A stretch of DNA of 64,000 nucleotides from Phylloscopus collybita (taxonomy: Eukaryota > Chordata > Aves > Passeriformes > Phylloscopidae), in contig JAJNNQ010000013.1 in assembly GCA_027886175.1 (NCBI GenBank), positions 5,351,501 to 5,415,500 of the forward strand, written 5' to 3'. How positions within the stretch are numbered: position 1 is the first letter of the stretch; every line of letters starts with the position of its first letter. Under the pieces are notes generated by a model that was given only the letters and a program-made list of their open reading frames with translations, was not told the origin of the DNA and did no database searches. The position numbers and the translations under genes are program-made. Below, piece after piece: positions 24,666 to 35,609 of the stretch.

Positions 24666-25274
24666 TGACACTGCCTTCAGAGGATGAGAGGAAATGACCT
24701 CAAACTGCACCTGGGGAGGTTTAGCTTGGAATTTCTTCACAGAAGGAGTGACTAGGCCCTGAAATGGTCTGCCCGGGGAGGTGCTGGAGTCACCGTCCCT
24801 GGAGGTGCTGAAGGAAAGCCTGGACGTGGCACTCAGTGCCCCGGTCCAGTTACACGGTGGTGATCGCTCACAGGGGGGACGCGACGCTCTCGGAGGTCTT
24901 TCCCAACCTAAGCGATGCCGTGATTACCGGCGTGCTGCACAGGGGCCCCTTTGAGCACGGCCCAGCACCGCGGCCCTGCCCGCCCCAGGGGCGCCCTCAC
25001 CCGCGGGCGCAGCGCCGGGCGGCGCGCACGGGATGGCCCCGCCCCCCGCAACCTGCGTGGGCGGAGCCTCGCCTCCCGCCTGCGCCGATTGGCTGCTGCG
25101 AGCCACGCCCCCTTCCCCCGCCGGCGACGGGCTCGCATCCCGCCTCCACCGTCCCTGCCGGGGCCGCCCCGCCGCTTAGGGCGCTCACCTTTCTGCCTGA
25201 CTGAAAATTGCCGCCGGCTTCGTTTTTCCGCGAGCGGCGGGCGTGCTTCGGAGAGGCGCGCTAGCACTGCTTTG

Positions 25275-25316
25275 ATGCAGGCTGCTGTATTTTTTCGAAC
25301 TTTTTGGTTTTCTTAG
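25275..25316 (+). CDS. Possible upstream ORF in the COX7A2L 5' leader
   Basis: ATG at 25275 opens a 13-codon frame ending in TAG at 25314-25316, about 150 bp before the COX7A2L start. No other ATG lies between it and the main start. It matters only if transcription starts upstream of 25275, which I cannot tell. Its ATG context (TTTGATGC) is weaker than that of the main start (CCCACCATGT). Confidence 0.25.
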   Translation: MQAAVFFRTFWFS

Positions 25317-25467
25317 TCTCATTCTTTCCGGACGTTGCCGCGCAGGCGTCCCTGCGAGACGTCCTCGAGCCGGTGGGGCCCTTCAACGTTACGGCCAAAG
25401 AGCCGGCGGGGGGCGCGGCGGGTCCTTTCTGCCGAGCCGTCGCAGCCGGTGCCGGCCCCGGCCCACC

Positions 25468-25539
25468 ATGTACTACAAGTTCAGCGGCTTTACGCAGCGC
25501 CTCGTCGGGGCCACGGCGGCCGCCGCCTACACTCCACAG
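25468..25539 (+). CDS. COX7A2L: COX7A2L coding exon 1
   Basis: Encodes the first 24 residues, [10 protein letters not shown] through AAYTPQ. The donor is CAG|GTAACA at 25539/25540. The exon lies inside the CpG island. Confidence 0.95.
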
Positions 25540-28500
25540 GTAACACCCCGCACCCGGGCGGGGGGCTGCGGCACCGCGGGCGTTTGGTGGGCCGGGGCGG
25601 GATCGGCCGTCCCCACGGGCGGCGAACGTACCCGGCCCCTCGCGTGACCTTGGGCGAGACGGGGCGCGCGCTCTGCCCCGCAGCCCTGGAGCCGGCTTGG
25701 GGATCTGCTGGGGGTTACAGCAAGGAATTAACGCGCTTTCATCGCAGAGGACTGTGCCAGAGCGGAGCGGTGCCTGGCGGGGTTTTAAAATCAGCGAATC
25801 ACAGAAGCAGTTAGGAAGGAAAAGACCTCCGAGATCAACGAGTCCAGCCTGTGGCCGAGCACCTCTGTGTCAGCTGGCCCTGGGCACCGTGTGCCACGTC
25901 CAGGCTTTCCTTAAACACCGCCGGGGATGGCGACTCCACCACCTCCCCGGGCAGCCCATCCCAATGTTTGATTTCCCTTTCTGTGAAGAAATCCCTCCCA
26001 CTGGCCAGCCTAACCCCCTCCCCGGCGCAGCTTGAGGCCATTTCCTCTCCTGTTGCTTGGGAGAAGACACTGACCCCCACCTGGCTACACCCTCCTTTCA
26101 GCGAGTTGAGGAGAGTGGCAAGGTGACCCCTGAGCCTCCTTTTTTCCAGGCTAAACAGCCCCATTCTCATCAGACTTGTTCCACAGACCCTTCTCCAGCT
26201 CCACTGCCCTTCTCTGGACACACTCCAGCACCTCAAGGTCCTTTCTGAAGCGAGGGTCCCAGAATTGGGCATTGTACTGTAACTTGCAGCTGACAGATGG
26301 GAACAGCAATGACCTCTGGTCTGCCTGGTCCATGCATCCAACAAAAACTCCAATTACTGAAAGTGTTAAAACCCTTCCCAGAGAGGCTACAAATCCATAA
26401 AAGTTTGTTTAACACAAAATGCAAATTTCACCTCTCGTCTGTATGATGCCAACTTAGTAAATAAGTGTACAGAGGTTTCTGATGGCATTTAATAAGCTTA
26501 TACTTTTCACACTGCATAGTGAAGGTACCTACTTAATTCTTCAGGAGCAAAGCAGATCTGAGTGAGGGCAGAATGAACCCCAGGTACATCAGTCATTTCA
26601 AGAGAAGGAGAGTTGCATATTGGTGAAAATAAATCACAGAAATTGTTTGCTTTTTTCTGTACATCAATCAGCATAAATTCCTAAGTAATATTAGGAAGAT
26701 ATGTAATGTGATTTTGTCATGGGATAAATGCAGCATGGTTGTTACACCATGTTAAGTTTTCCGAGTAAAATTTGAAAAAATTAAATTCTTACAGCTTAAA
26801 CAAAATAATTGCCTACAACTGGAGGTTGAGTTGTAAGAATGATTTTTAAAAAGTCAGTCTTTCAAAGAACTGCCTTCAAAGAGCAAACATCTGGTTAAAC
26901 AATACAAGTCTTAAGAAAAAAAAGTAGATACAAGTGCTCACATGCAAAGGAAATCAAAGTTATGATTGCTGGTCTTCTTCCCAGTAAATTTGTTAATAAA
27001 GAGTAACTGAAATTAGTTAAAGTCACTGCATTCTTATAGATTAATGTGTATTGCAATATACAACTCTATTTCATTCTTAGCCTGTTATTTCTGTTAGCAA
27101 CCTACTTTACAGTTCTGCTTTCCTGGGTATCCTTGACTGTGAGAGTTTTACTTGGAAAATCCAGTCATCCTTTGCAAGCAAGAACATCGTATGAAGCAGC
27201 TGTAAAATCTCAGATTATTTCAAGGGGACACACAGGACAGCTACACAACTTTTTATTTTAATTTTGTTTTGAAGTTAAGAGAACTTGATGATCAGACTAA
27301 GTAAGTGGTTAATGGTTCATGCTCTGCCAGGGTGCTCCTAACAAGTGGAATGCTGCAGGTCACTGCAGGACTTTATCAGTGCCTGGGAGCAGGCAATGGA
27401 CTGCACTCTTGTAAAGTTTACAGAAGACACCAAGGGAGTGGCCCCAAAACGTTTGAAGTAGAGTTGCCATTCAGAGAGGCCTATCCAGAAAGGGGGAATG
27501 ATCTGACAGGAATGCTGTGGACTTCCATGACAGAAAAAAAGTTGCTTGTGCAGGAAGGAAGAGCCCCTGCATGGTTATGGGGTGGCAGCTGAGGGGCTGG
27601 TGGCAGCAGCTTTGTGCTGGAGCTCTGGAGCTGCTGCCAGCCAGGAAGCCAGCAGCCTCCTGGCTGTATCACCTGTGAGCTGTTGGTTGAGGAGAGCATC
27701 ACTCTCCCCTGCTCAACACTGCATCACATGGAGGTGCTGTGTCCAGCTGTGGGCATCCTGCTGTGGGAATGACAGCTGGAGCAAGTTCAGAGGTCAGCAG
27801 CCAGCTGAGGTTAGCAAGATGGAGCCAGGCTTTGCACCGTGGTCCATGGTGGGAAGGCAAAAGACAGCAGATATAAACTGTAAGAAGAGAGGTTCAGACT
27901 GGACAGAAGGAAAGACATGTCTGTGGTGGGAAGAGTCAGGCAGTGGAGCCTGAGGGAGGTTGTGCATTCTGTCCTCAGAGGCTTTCAAGGCCAGGCCAGA
28001 CAAAACCCACAGCGACCTGGTGTCACCTTGCTCTGAACTAAAGAGCACTAGAGGGCCCTTCCGTCCTGAATTACCCGAGGATCTTAAATAAACATTGAGG
28101 TAACGGGGTTTCTGGTCTGGCAGTTTCTGTCCCAAGAAGGTTTTTTGTCCTCGTCTTTCCCCATCACTTTGGAAGGCTTCCTGGATAGGTACTGGGGGTC
28201 AGGGGTGCAAGAAGTGGAAGATAGCAGAATAAATAATGTTCTAGTATGTATAGGACTTAAACAGTAGCAATATATCCAGCACTACTGCAGTGACTGGGGC
28301 ACTTCTTACCTCTCCAGGCAAAGTTATGTTCAGAGAATAGAGGTTGATACTTCAAGAGCAAAGGCTCAGGGGAGGAATGGGGAAGGGCTTCAAGCCTAAA
28401 CACTGAAGAACTTTATTTCTGGAAGTTACGTTTTAAGAAGTTACTTTCAATCCCTTTTTACAATGTTACCTAGCCAACTTTTTTGTAGAATTTCCTGGGG

Positions 28501-31500
28501 TTTTTTTTTTGTTGTTGTTGGTGGTGGTTTTTTGTTTGTTTGTTTGTTTTCCCCTAGGTTTGACTGAATTCCCAAGTCACACATTTAGATGCGTCAGTCT
28601 GCTAAAAATGTTCTCACAATAAACAGCAATTGAAATATAAGGGTAATCCCATGAGTGTTAAGGTGTTAAGTCCAAAACAAAGTAATTTTTTTCCTATTAA
28701 TTTCATTGCTCCATTTTTTTTAAACTATAGCTCAGCATATAAAGTGGTTTGCTTTTATGCTTCTATTTATTTTGATGTTTCTGGAAAAGTGAAGACATCC
28801 TGCCATTCAAATTCTTCTTTGTGAAATTTGCAGTATAATAATTCTCTTTGTTCTATGCTGTTACATTCTGCTGGTTCCCAATAGAGTACTGTTTTGTTGC
28901 AGGTTTAATCTTACTGTGGGCTTGCAAAATATCAGTCTAAATGGATTTCAGAAATTATTTTGCTGACAGTAACATAACTAACAGCTTATACTGACAAAAA
29001 ATCTTTTTGAAAATATTGTTCTTTCTATCTCAGACTTAGCATGCCTAGAAGATTTAATTTTGCTTTTAACAAAGTTGTATAAAGTAGTCTGAACAATTTA
29101 TTTTGTTTGAATAAATGGGAACTTTCTTAGCTTGTTGAGGAGTGAAATGGTTTCAAAACTACTCATATTTAGAAGGGTAATGACTGCCATAACCATTACA
29201 AAGTCAATAAAAATATTAATTCAAAGAGTTAGCTTATGTTTAAAGTACAAGCACTGAGACCAGTTTCAAATGGTGTCAGATGAGGACAAGTACATGAACT
29301 TTTCCCTAGTTCTTCTACTGAACATGATCCTAGCAGAAATTTACTTGTACTACAGTATCTCCTCTTGATACAACTTATTTTACTTGTAGCTATTTAAAGC
29401 CCCCATGAGCCACAGATACTCTGATTTTAGCCAATATGAATTGCTTAGAGTCTGTTGAGAATCTAAAATATGTAACTTTTATGCCCTAGATAATACTTAA
29501 TATGTACACAAAACCACTGTCACTGGATTGTCATCCCAGTACAAACAAAGACTCAAGTGGTTTTACCTAAGAGCCTTGTATTAGTCACAACAAATATATT
29601 TAACTTTAGACAGTGAGGTGTATTCTACTGTGAAGGACCTGCTACTTAGTTTAGAAGTATCTAGGTTCAGTAGGTTCATAAAAGTTATTTCAATGCATGT
29701 TCTGAAATACTGATTCTCAGAGTAACTTCCCCATTCCCCTTTGGCCCTTACCTCGGTTTTCTCTCTTATTCTTGGATCTGTTTGAACAATCCCCCTTACA
29801 TTTAAAAACTTTAAAGTGGTGCTGTCTCCATTAAATTATGCTCCAAATCCTTAACTGTTTTTGCTGTCAGGAAAATGTAAATCTAACGTGTAAATTCATA
29901 CTAGCAAGGTGTAAATTTGTTTTAACTTTGAGCCTGATGGCCAGCCAATGGATACATTGGGTCCCGAGATCTTCAGACCTCTGTCAGAAAACAAACACAC
30001 TCCGCAGAAGGGTAGGCAGAGAATTCTGTTTGCTCTTTTGGATTAGCTACGTGTCCTGACCTTTCATTGAGGACTTCAGCATTTGAAGAAGTCATTGCTG
30101 TAGCATGCTCATGAAATCAGCTGATGTTGACTCTTTGGCATAATACATCTGCTGTACTTTGTCCAAGACTTGGAAAAAAGTCACATCACAGTAATTAAAA
30201 AAATTAACACCTTAATATCAGAGGAGGGATTATCAATTATTAACTGATTTTTTTTTTAAATGAAGCATAGGTCAGACGTGTAGAGGCATTAATTGCTGAG
30301 TACCATCCTGAGTGTAGTGAGACACTGCTGTCATTAAATAAACCCGTGATTTTAGTAATGTTAGTTACAGTGACCAAGAGTCATTTAAGGTTTGTCAGTT
30401 CTTACTTAAAATTTTTCTGCAGTGAAATTTAGCCTTTACATTACACAGTGGATTTCTCCTCAGCCATGCTAAGCTTAGTAAGCTGGTGTGAGATAAAGCA
30501 CTTGCCACTTTCTCTCAATAATCACAGTCAAGTACCAAGTTGGAACAGCCACACATTTGCACTAATTTAACTGAGCTTGGTTGGGATTGGAGTGAAATTT
30601 TACATTGGTGAGAAACCCTGATTATTGCAGTGTCTGGGTTAAGCAAACTGAACTGTCTCCCTTCTGCAGCATATGTTTTGTTGTACTCTTTCCTGAAGCC
30701 CATGAACCACATTAATGTTTTTTATTTAAATTGCTACGTGGTGTTCTTAAGTGGCTCCATGCTGCTTTGGAAGTAATTTACACCAGTACATTGATGATTA
30801 TGTCAGTTTTCTCAACTGGTTCCATTTGATTTCACAATGAAGTTCATCACTTAAGTCAGGTCTGACTCTGCTATGGCTCCTGCAGAAAGGGATCTTGCAA
30901 CTATCTGAACAGGAATGTATTTCTAAAGGCTGAAAAAGTGTGCAATAACCTATAGTTGTTGATTTACTAACTACTGAAGTTATTAGGTGGCACTACTCCT
31001 GAAAACATTGAGCTCTCAGAAAGGCAAAAGGGAGATTCAGAACTGGAAATTTAAAGGCACAGGAAAGATATGCATTTTAACATTTACTGCGATACTAACC
31101 ATCAAGGAGGCAAGAAAAGCTTTGGAGAAGTCACCTGCACATTTAGATATGCATAGATATTTCTCTCAAATCACCAACTTTTTAAAGGCAAATCTAATAA
31201 AGTACTTAAAGTTCCTATAAGCAAAAATACTTGTCCAAAATTGCTTTCTTCAAGGCCTTTGATGTAACTGGTACTTAGCCTTGAATATGTACTTAGTAAC
31301 TTCCCCTGGCTAATAATATTTCTCTAGATGCTTCCTTCATAGCACTATGGCCAGAACTGGCCACTGGTCTTAAATAATTCAGCAAGCCTGCTCAGTAGGA
31401 AGGCATTAGTTACTGAATGTGCCAAGAAATTCGGTTTTGCTGCTGCCTTTCAAAACATAACCGGAAAGGTGACAAGCAGATTCTGATATTTAGTCAGGCA

Positions 31501-33861
31501 GTAGAAGAGTAGGAAGCTGAACCCATATCTTCAGGGTATAGCACTGATGACCATTTCATAGACTATTTGGGAAGCTGAGAAACCTAGTTCTTTTTGATGA
31601 AGATGCCTGTTGTAGCAGAGAATTTGCATAAGGAAAACATGTCTGGTCTATGACTGGCACAAAAGAAAGAGTGCCAGTCTGCTTCCAGCTCCAAATACTT
31701 GTCAGACAGTTCTCTTCAATACAAAATGCATCAACTAGTCCTTTGAACAGAAAGCAGAATTTCAGTGCAGTCTTAACTTGACCCATGGCTGCTTCTGTTT
31801 GTAATAAAAACCTGTTGCATTAAACAAACTGTAAAATGCTTTTAATTTCTGTGGCAAGTTAGGAAAAAAAAATTGCAGCTGTTTTGAGAGCTACAATGTA
31901 AAACATCACTGCTGCGTGTCCAGACATAACTGTTAAACCTAACTACAGTAATAAAGACAAGGAGGCCACCTCATGTTGGCTGTGACGTTGTGCCCTTCAT
32001 CACAGAACTGAATTATTTATTTTCTAGGTGTGGCAAATGTAGAGTACAACCTTGTGAACCGAAAGGATGTTGAGCAGTGCTGCTCCTGAGGGGTACATTG
32101 AGGTGTGGGAAGTTGTTTCAACTTCCACAGAATGTGGATGCATGCCATCTGAACTATGGGATGTAGTTACACCTGCACAAAATATCCACTATATCAGGGT
32201 CTCTGAAGGGCCTTGAGCACCACTTACAACTTCTGTATCACCCAAATGATCCTCATCCTTTTTTTTTTAAATCCCCAAACTATACATCCAAATTATTTAA
32301 AGTCCAGTTATTTATGGCTCCTGCTTGCAGCATTCAGGAGGTAGAGCTCATTCCTCACTCTGACCCTAGCATCAGGGATCCTTGATCCTAATCCTGCTGC
32401 TCAGAGAGTGTCCTAGATAGTCTGTGTGCAAAATAGGAGCAGTAATTTGGACCAAGTACCAGCACAGAAAAATAACAGCTATAAATTCATGCCATGAGCA
32501 GGTTGGAAAGGAGGCTGTTATTTTCCTCACTAAACTCTGACCCCAAGTTGTCACTGAGATATCAGTGGGCCAACAATGTCTTTGTCACAAGTCTTCGTAG
32601 CAGATAAATACTCTCTGTAAGGTATCCTTGTAATGACTGGCAGTGTGCCTGCCTAATGTAACAATTGGTATGTTTGCAAGTGTGATATACCTTGATATTT
32701 TAATCTTTATTTATGCAGGGACTCAAACCATTAGTTCCCACTGAATCCTCAGCCCCAGATCCGATTTTTGGGACAAGTAAACTTGCTCCAGGTTCACCAG
32801 CAACTGATACTAACTTGGGTACAAACAAGGTACCAGACCTACAGAAAGTTTTCCAGGTAATGACAACTTTGAGAGTAACTTAAAGAAAACTGGAGAGTGG
32901 GACATATCAGTCCTTATTTTAACATAGCTAACTACTTTTGCCATTCTACAAAACCTAAATTCTGTAAAGTCTAGTCAAGAAACTCATGCACAGCATAACC
33001 TGTGTACTTGTACTATATAACTAAGTATATATATGCCTTGTATGGGAGATAAATACAGAAAGTGTCTTTTGGCTGACTTCAGAAATTGGTTGTTGTATTA
33101 TTTGACTATTAGAAGCACTTTCTCACTGGGAATCCAAGTATATGCCTTAAAGCAGATGTGGAGGAGCAAAGCAAATCGTTGCTATTTCATGTATAATAAT
33201 TTGAATGTTGCTGAAGCTGTTTATAGTGCAGTGTAAGAGCAGCACAGTAAAGTTTGTTAGCTGTGGAATTTCTAAATGTAGGACTTTTCTTAAAACAAAT
33301 TAGTTAAGCTTTTTTTTAGGTGTCAAGAATGTGCTTTATATAATGTTCCCTTTTCTCTTTTATATGCCACTTCCATTTGGAATGTGTCAGTCTGACTTGG
33401 TGAATAATTTTTTATACATATCTTTTCACATTCTGTTGTTAGTGACACTTTTTCCCATCCAGGTCCTCTTGAGAAATATTTCAAGATACATTCTTTCTGC
33501 TTGCACTTAACAGCTTTGGCTAACAAAATTAACTTGCCTTTGCATTTGTCTTGCTAGACAAAACCCACATAATACACTTGGTTGTAGTGAGCCTATTTGT
33601 CAGGAGGTTTCCCTCTTGGAAGTCTCCTAATTTACCCAAGGTAGCTTATTCCTCAATGACCTCAGTATGGGTGTTAATTTCTTTTTTGCTTGTTTTCTCC
33701 TTGAACTCTTCCCACAGAGATCAGATGGGCTGCCAGTACACCTGAAGCGAGGATATCCAGATAGGATGCTCTATCGGACCACGATGGCTCTGACAATAGG
33801 AGGGACTTTCTACTGTCTGGTAGCACTGTACATTGCCTCACAGCCAAAAAACCAAAAATAA
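25468..33861 (+). CDS. COX7A2L: COX7A2L (SCAF1/COX7RP), spliced from three coding exons
   Basis: Respiratory supercomplex factor of the mitochondrial inner membrane, a relative of complex IV subunit COX7A that bridges complexes III and IV. Coding exons are 25468-25539 (24 codons), 32719-32856 (46 codons) and 33718-33861 (47 codons plus TAA). Both introns are GT-AG and phase 0, and the product has 117 residues (human about 114). The start ATG sits in a CCACCATG context, and the N-terminus [15 protein letters not shown] is the family signature. Residues 25-60 form a variable linker rich in Pro, Ser and Thr. The conserved block [10 protein letters not shown] follows, then the COX7A domain with [20 protein letters not shown] and a single membrane helix (about [15 protein letters not shown]), ending QPKNQK. 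The intact PVHLK stretch matches long, supercomplex-competent forms. Exons are intact and the linker keeps frame, so this is a functional gene, not a retrocopy. Confidence 0.96.
25796..26290 (-). mobile_element. CR1 LINE with ORF2 C-terminus, in COX7A2L intron 1
   Basis: Minus-strand CR1 3' part beginning 256 bp after exon 1. Its minus-strand translation contains [10 protein letters not shown], then [15 protein letters not shown], then [20 protein letters not shown]. This is the C-terminal end of the CR1 ORF2 endonuclease/reverse transcriptase protein, and the frame is still open across this part. The endonuclease and the catalytic reverse transcriptase motifs are missing, so it is a dead 5'-truncated copy. 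Confidence 0.92.
26291..27389. other. COX7A2L: COX7A2L intron 1, unannotated stretch
   Basis: AT-rich intronic sequence between two CR1 copies. I see no exon, repeat family or RNA gene. Confidence 0.6.
27390..28035 (+). mobile_element. CR1 LINE, diverged, in COX7A2L intron 1
   Basis: Plus-strand CR1 of an older, more diverged type. Recognisable pieces in the expected order are TTACAGAAGACACCAAG, GCCAGCAGCCTCCTGGCTGT, TGTGTCCAGCTGTGGGC, GGAGCCAGGCTTTGCACCGT, CATGGTGGGAAGGC, AGAGAGGTTCAGACTGGACA and GAGGGAGGTTGTGCATTCTG. Gaps between them show internal deletions. It is opposite in orientation to the CR1 at 25.8-26.3 kb in the same intron. Confidence 0.8.
28036..32718. other. COX7A2L: COX7A2L intron 1, 3' part
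   Basis: AT-rich intron with a G/T-rich simple repeat at about 28.50-28.55 kb. No further exon, named repeat or RNA gene seen. It ends at TTTATGCAG, the acceptor for exon 2. Confidence 0.6.
32719..32856 (+). CDS. COX7A2L: COX7A2L coding exon 2
   Basis: 46 codons, [11 protein letters not shown] through [10 protein letters not shown], between acceptor TATGCAG and donor CAG|GTAATG. It holds the variable linker and the start of the COX7A-like region. Confidence 0.95.
32857..33717. other. COX7A2L: COX7A2L intron 2
   Basis: Short GT-AG intron of 861 bp, AT-rich. It ends in CTCTTCCCACAG. Nothing else is visible. Confidence 0.85.
33718..33861 (+). CDS. COX7A2L: COX7A2L coding exon 3
   Basis: 47 codons and TAA at 33859-33861. 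Encodes [12 protein letters not shown], the MLYRTTMAL block, the membrane helix and the C-terminus SQPKNQK. Confidence 0.96.
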   Translation, partial: RSDGLPVHLKRGYPDRMLYRTTMALTIGGTFYCLVALYIASQPKNQK

Positions 33862-34505
33862 GTGAACCACACCTCATGGGACTCTCAGCACTCCTCTGAA
33901 GGATCTGCATGTACCACTTTGCACTGAAATGTGTTCCCTGTGATCACATAGGGTTCATTACTCAGATCGGATTTCTTGAAGAAAACGTTTTTAAATCGGT
34001 TGCCTTATGTGTTCTAAAGCACCAATATAAACAGAGAAATACATTATTTTAACATATGGTTGTAGCTTTTCTTGTCTTGCAGACGTTTATAAACATTTGG
34101 AGAAAGTTAAGCTTTTCCTTCCATCCCTCCCTCAGCTTAAACAATGTTAGAGAGAGGACAGGACAAATAATTTGTGAGCTATGCACCACATTTCTTAGTG
34201 GAAGGATGCTGCCAGTTTCCAAAACACTAAAAGCAAATAATTTAATTATTGTAGCATACTGAGAACCTGTTTCTGTCCTTACAGGCCATTTTATGTAAGC
34301 AGCTGGCAATGGAACTTTTCCAAACCACCTGGTGATAGGACAAAGGGTTTGTCTCCCTGGAGCATTTAAAGTGCATTTATTCCATAACTGTAGCATCACT
34401 GTATGCAGCAGAGTGCACCATTATTGTAGCATCAGTTACACCAGTGTTTGGACTTTCCTTTGCCAAACTGTATTGTCATGCAATAAAGATAGCAACATGA
34501 ATACT
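33862..34505 (+). other. COX7A2L: COX7A2L 3' untranslated region
   Basis: About 640 bp from the stop to shortly after the AATAAA at 34482. Contains no recognisable coding sequence. Confidence 0.7.
34482..34487 (+). promoter_or_regulatory. COX7A2L: COX7A2L polyadenylation signal
   Basis: Canonical AATAAA in the context CATGCAATAAAGAT, about 620 bp after the stop. It is the first canonical signal in the 3' region. Confidence 0.75.
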
Positions 34506-35539
34506 AAAAGAGGCAAGTCTTCAAAGTTTCAGAGCATTTCAGCACACCTGGTAGTGAAATGAACATATTGGTACACTTCTAAGTTCAACTCATAGATCTC
34601 AAATCATAAAATTGATTCATCTACCTCGCTGTCATCTTTTTGAGATGGTAAATCTCTTTAAACCCTGTCCCATACTGCACTGTGTGTTTAACTATAATTT
34701 CTGGTGAAACAGGTCACTGTCTCCATAACTCAGCTGCTTACTATTTCCAGTGCCTTTAGATAGCTATTTATGTACCCACATTTCTGTGGATGGAGGAAAG
34801 ATAAGCCAGTACAACCCTTTATATTACCCTCATAATAGCATAGCCTTGAACTGCAAGTTTCATACAAGTCTTCACAAAATGCATCCTCTGATTTCATAGC
34901 TCCTCCTCTGCCCCTGAACATTGATTTGCTGGCCTCTGTAAAGTCTCATCTCTCTCAGAACATCTCTCTGCAGAAACAACCTTCAAAGTAAATAAGAAGA
35001 AATAGTTGATAAAGAAAACTAAAACTGCCTTTTTTCAATTTTTAATAAAAACTTCCAGATTTTTTTCAACTTTTAAGTTACAGCAAAGCCTTATTACTGC
35101 TTCACAGAAAAGAAAATAGCTGCTTGTACTGTGATCTCAGGTTTCAGCCAATGTTGGTATTTCAGGGTGGGAGAGATTTAAGTCAATGAAAAATAGTTTT
35201 GTAAGGACAGTAAGGGTCAAAGAGGATCAGAGAATAAATTCTGTAGGAACTGACAGTTGTGTTGCCTCTACTGATAAAGTATTTCCTCCTCAGTAGCCCA
35301 TGCTTCCATGGTGCTGTAGGCTGTTAAATGCTACAAAAAAGAAAAAAAATAAGGAAGAAAGAGAAAACAGCACAATGTTGTTTGCCTTCTCTACATAACA
35401 TCTATCAAGCACTGCCTACAAGAATTTTCTAATAGAGGATATTGTTCACATAAACTTGACAGGTAGATTTTAATGAAGCTGAGCTTTGTTCAGAGTATTT
35501 CCTTGCTCTTAGTTTTGATTTGGTTTTGTTTTTATTAAT

Positions 35540-35609
35540 TATGGATATGGATATTTTTATGGGTTTTATGGGATATGGGTTATGGATTTTTTTTTTTTGG
35601 GGGGGGGGG
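35540..35609 (+). repeat. GGG-rich tract ending in T12 and G11 runs
   Basis: Irregular ATGGG/ATATGG units lead into 12 T residues (35587-35598) and 11 G residues (35599-35609). This is a purine/pyrimidine-biased low-complexity patch. Confidence 0.85.

Larger units (their letters stand above)
24115..24932 (+). mobile_element. CR1 LINE, 5'-truncated, interrupted
   Basis: 3' portion of a chicken-repeat-1 LINE in plus orientation. Diagnostic strings include CACACATCGAGTCCTGTGTC, TCAGGAAGGACATGGAGGTG, GTCCAGAGAAGGGCAACG, GAGGAAATGACCTCAAACTG and the 3' segment GGTCTTTCCCAACCTAAGCG. The element is split by another CR1 in the opposite orientation (24418-24665) and resumes afterwards. Its 3' end abuts the COX7A2L CpG island. 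Stops and gaps show that it is inactive. Confidence 0.9.
24933..25720 (+). promoter_or_regulatory. COX7A2L: CpG island and promoter of COX7A2L
   Basis: GC- and CpG-rich block in an otherwise AT-rich region, ending just after exon 1. It contains GC boxes (CCCCGCCCC at 25037, GGGCGG at 25059, CACGCCCCC at 25104) and an inverted CCAAT box (ATTGG at 25088). An ETS/GABP-type TTTCCGG lies at 25325 and an NRF-1-like GCGCAGGCG at 25340. There is no TATA box. GABP and NRF-1 sites are typical of nuclear genes for respiratory-chain proteins. The transcription start cannot be placed exactly; about 25.13-25.33 kb is plausible. Confidence 0.8.

Noticed and set aside
24836..25814. Several long overlapping frames on both strands around 24.8-25.8 kb
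   Set aside because: Products of the CpG island, where stop codons are rare, and of CR1 sequence. Only the 24-codon COX7A2L exon 1 is supported.
35540..35590. Telomere-like TTAGGG repeats
   Set aside because: Only irregular ATGGG and GGGTTA fragments occur; there is no regular hexamer array.
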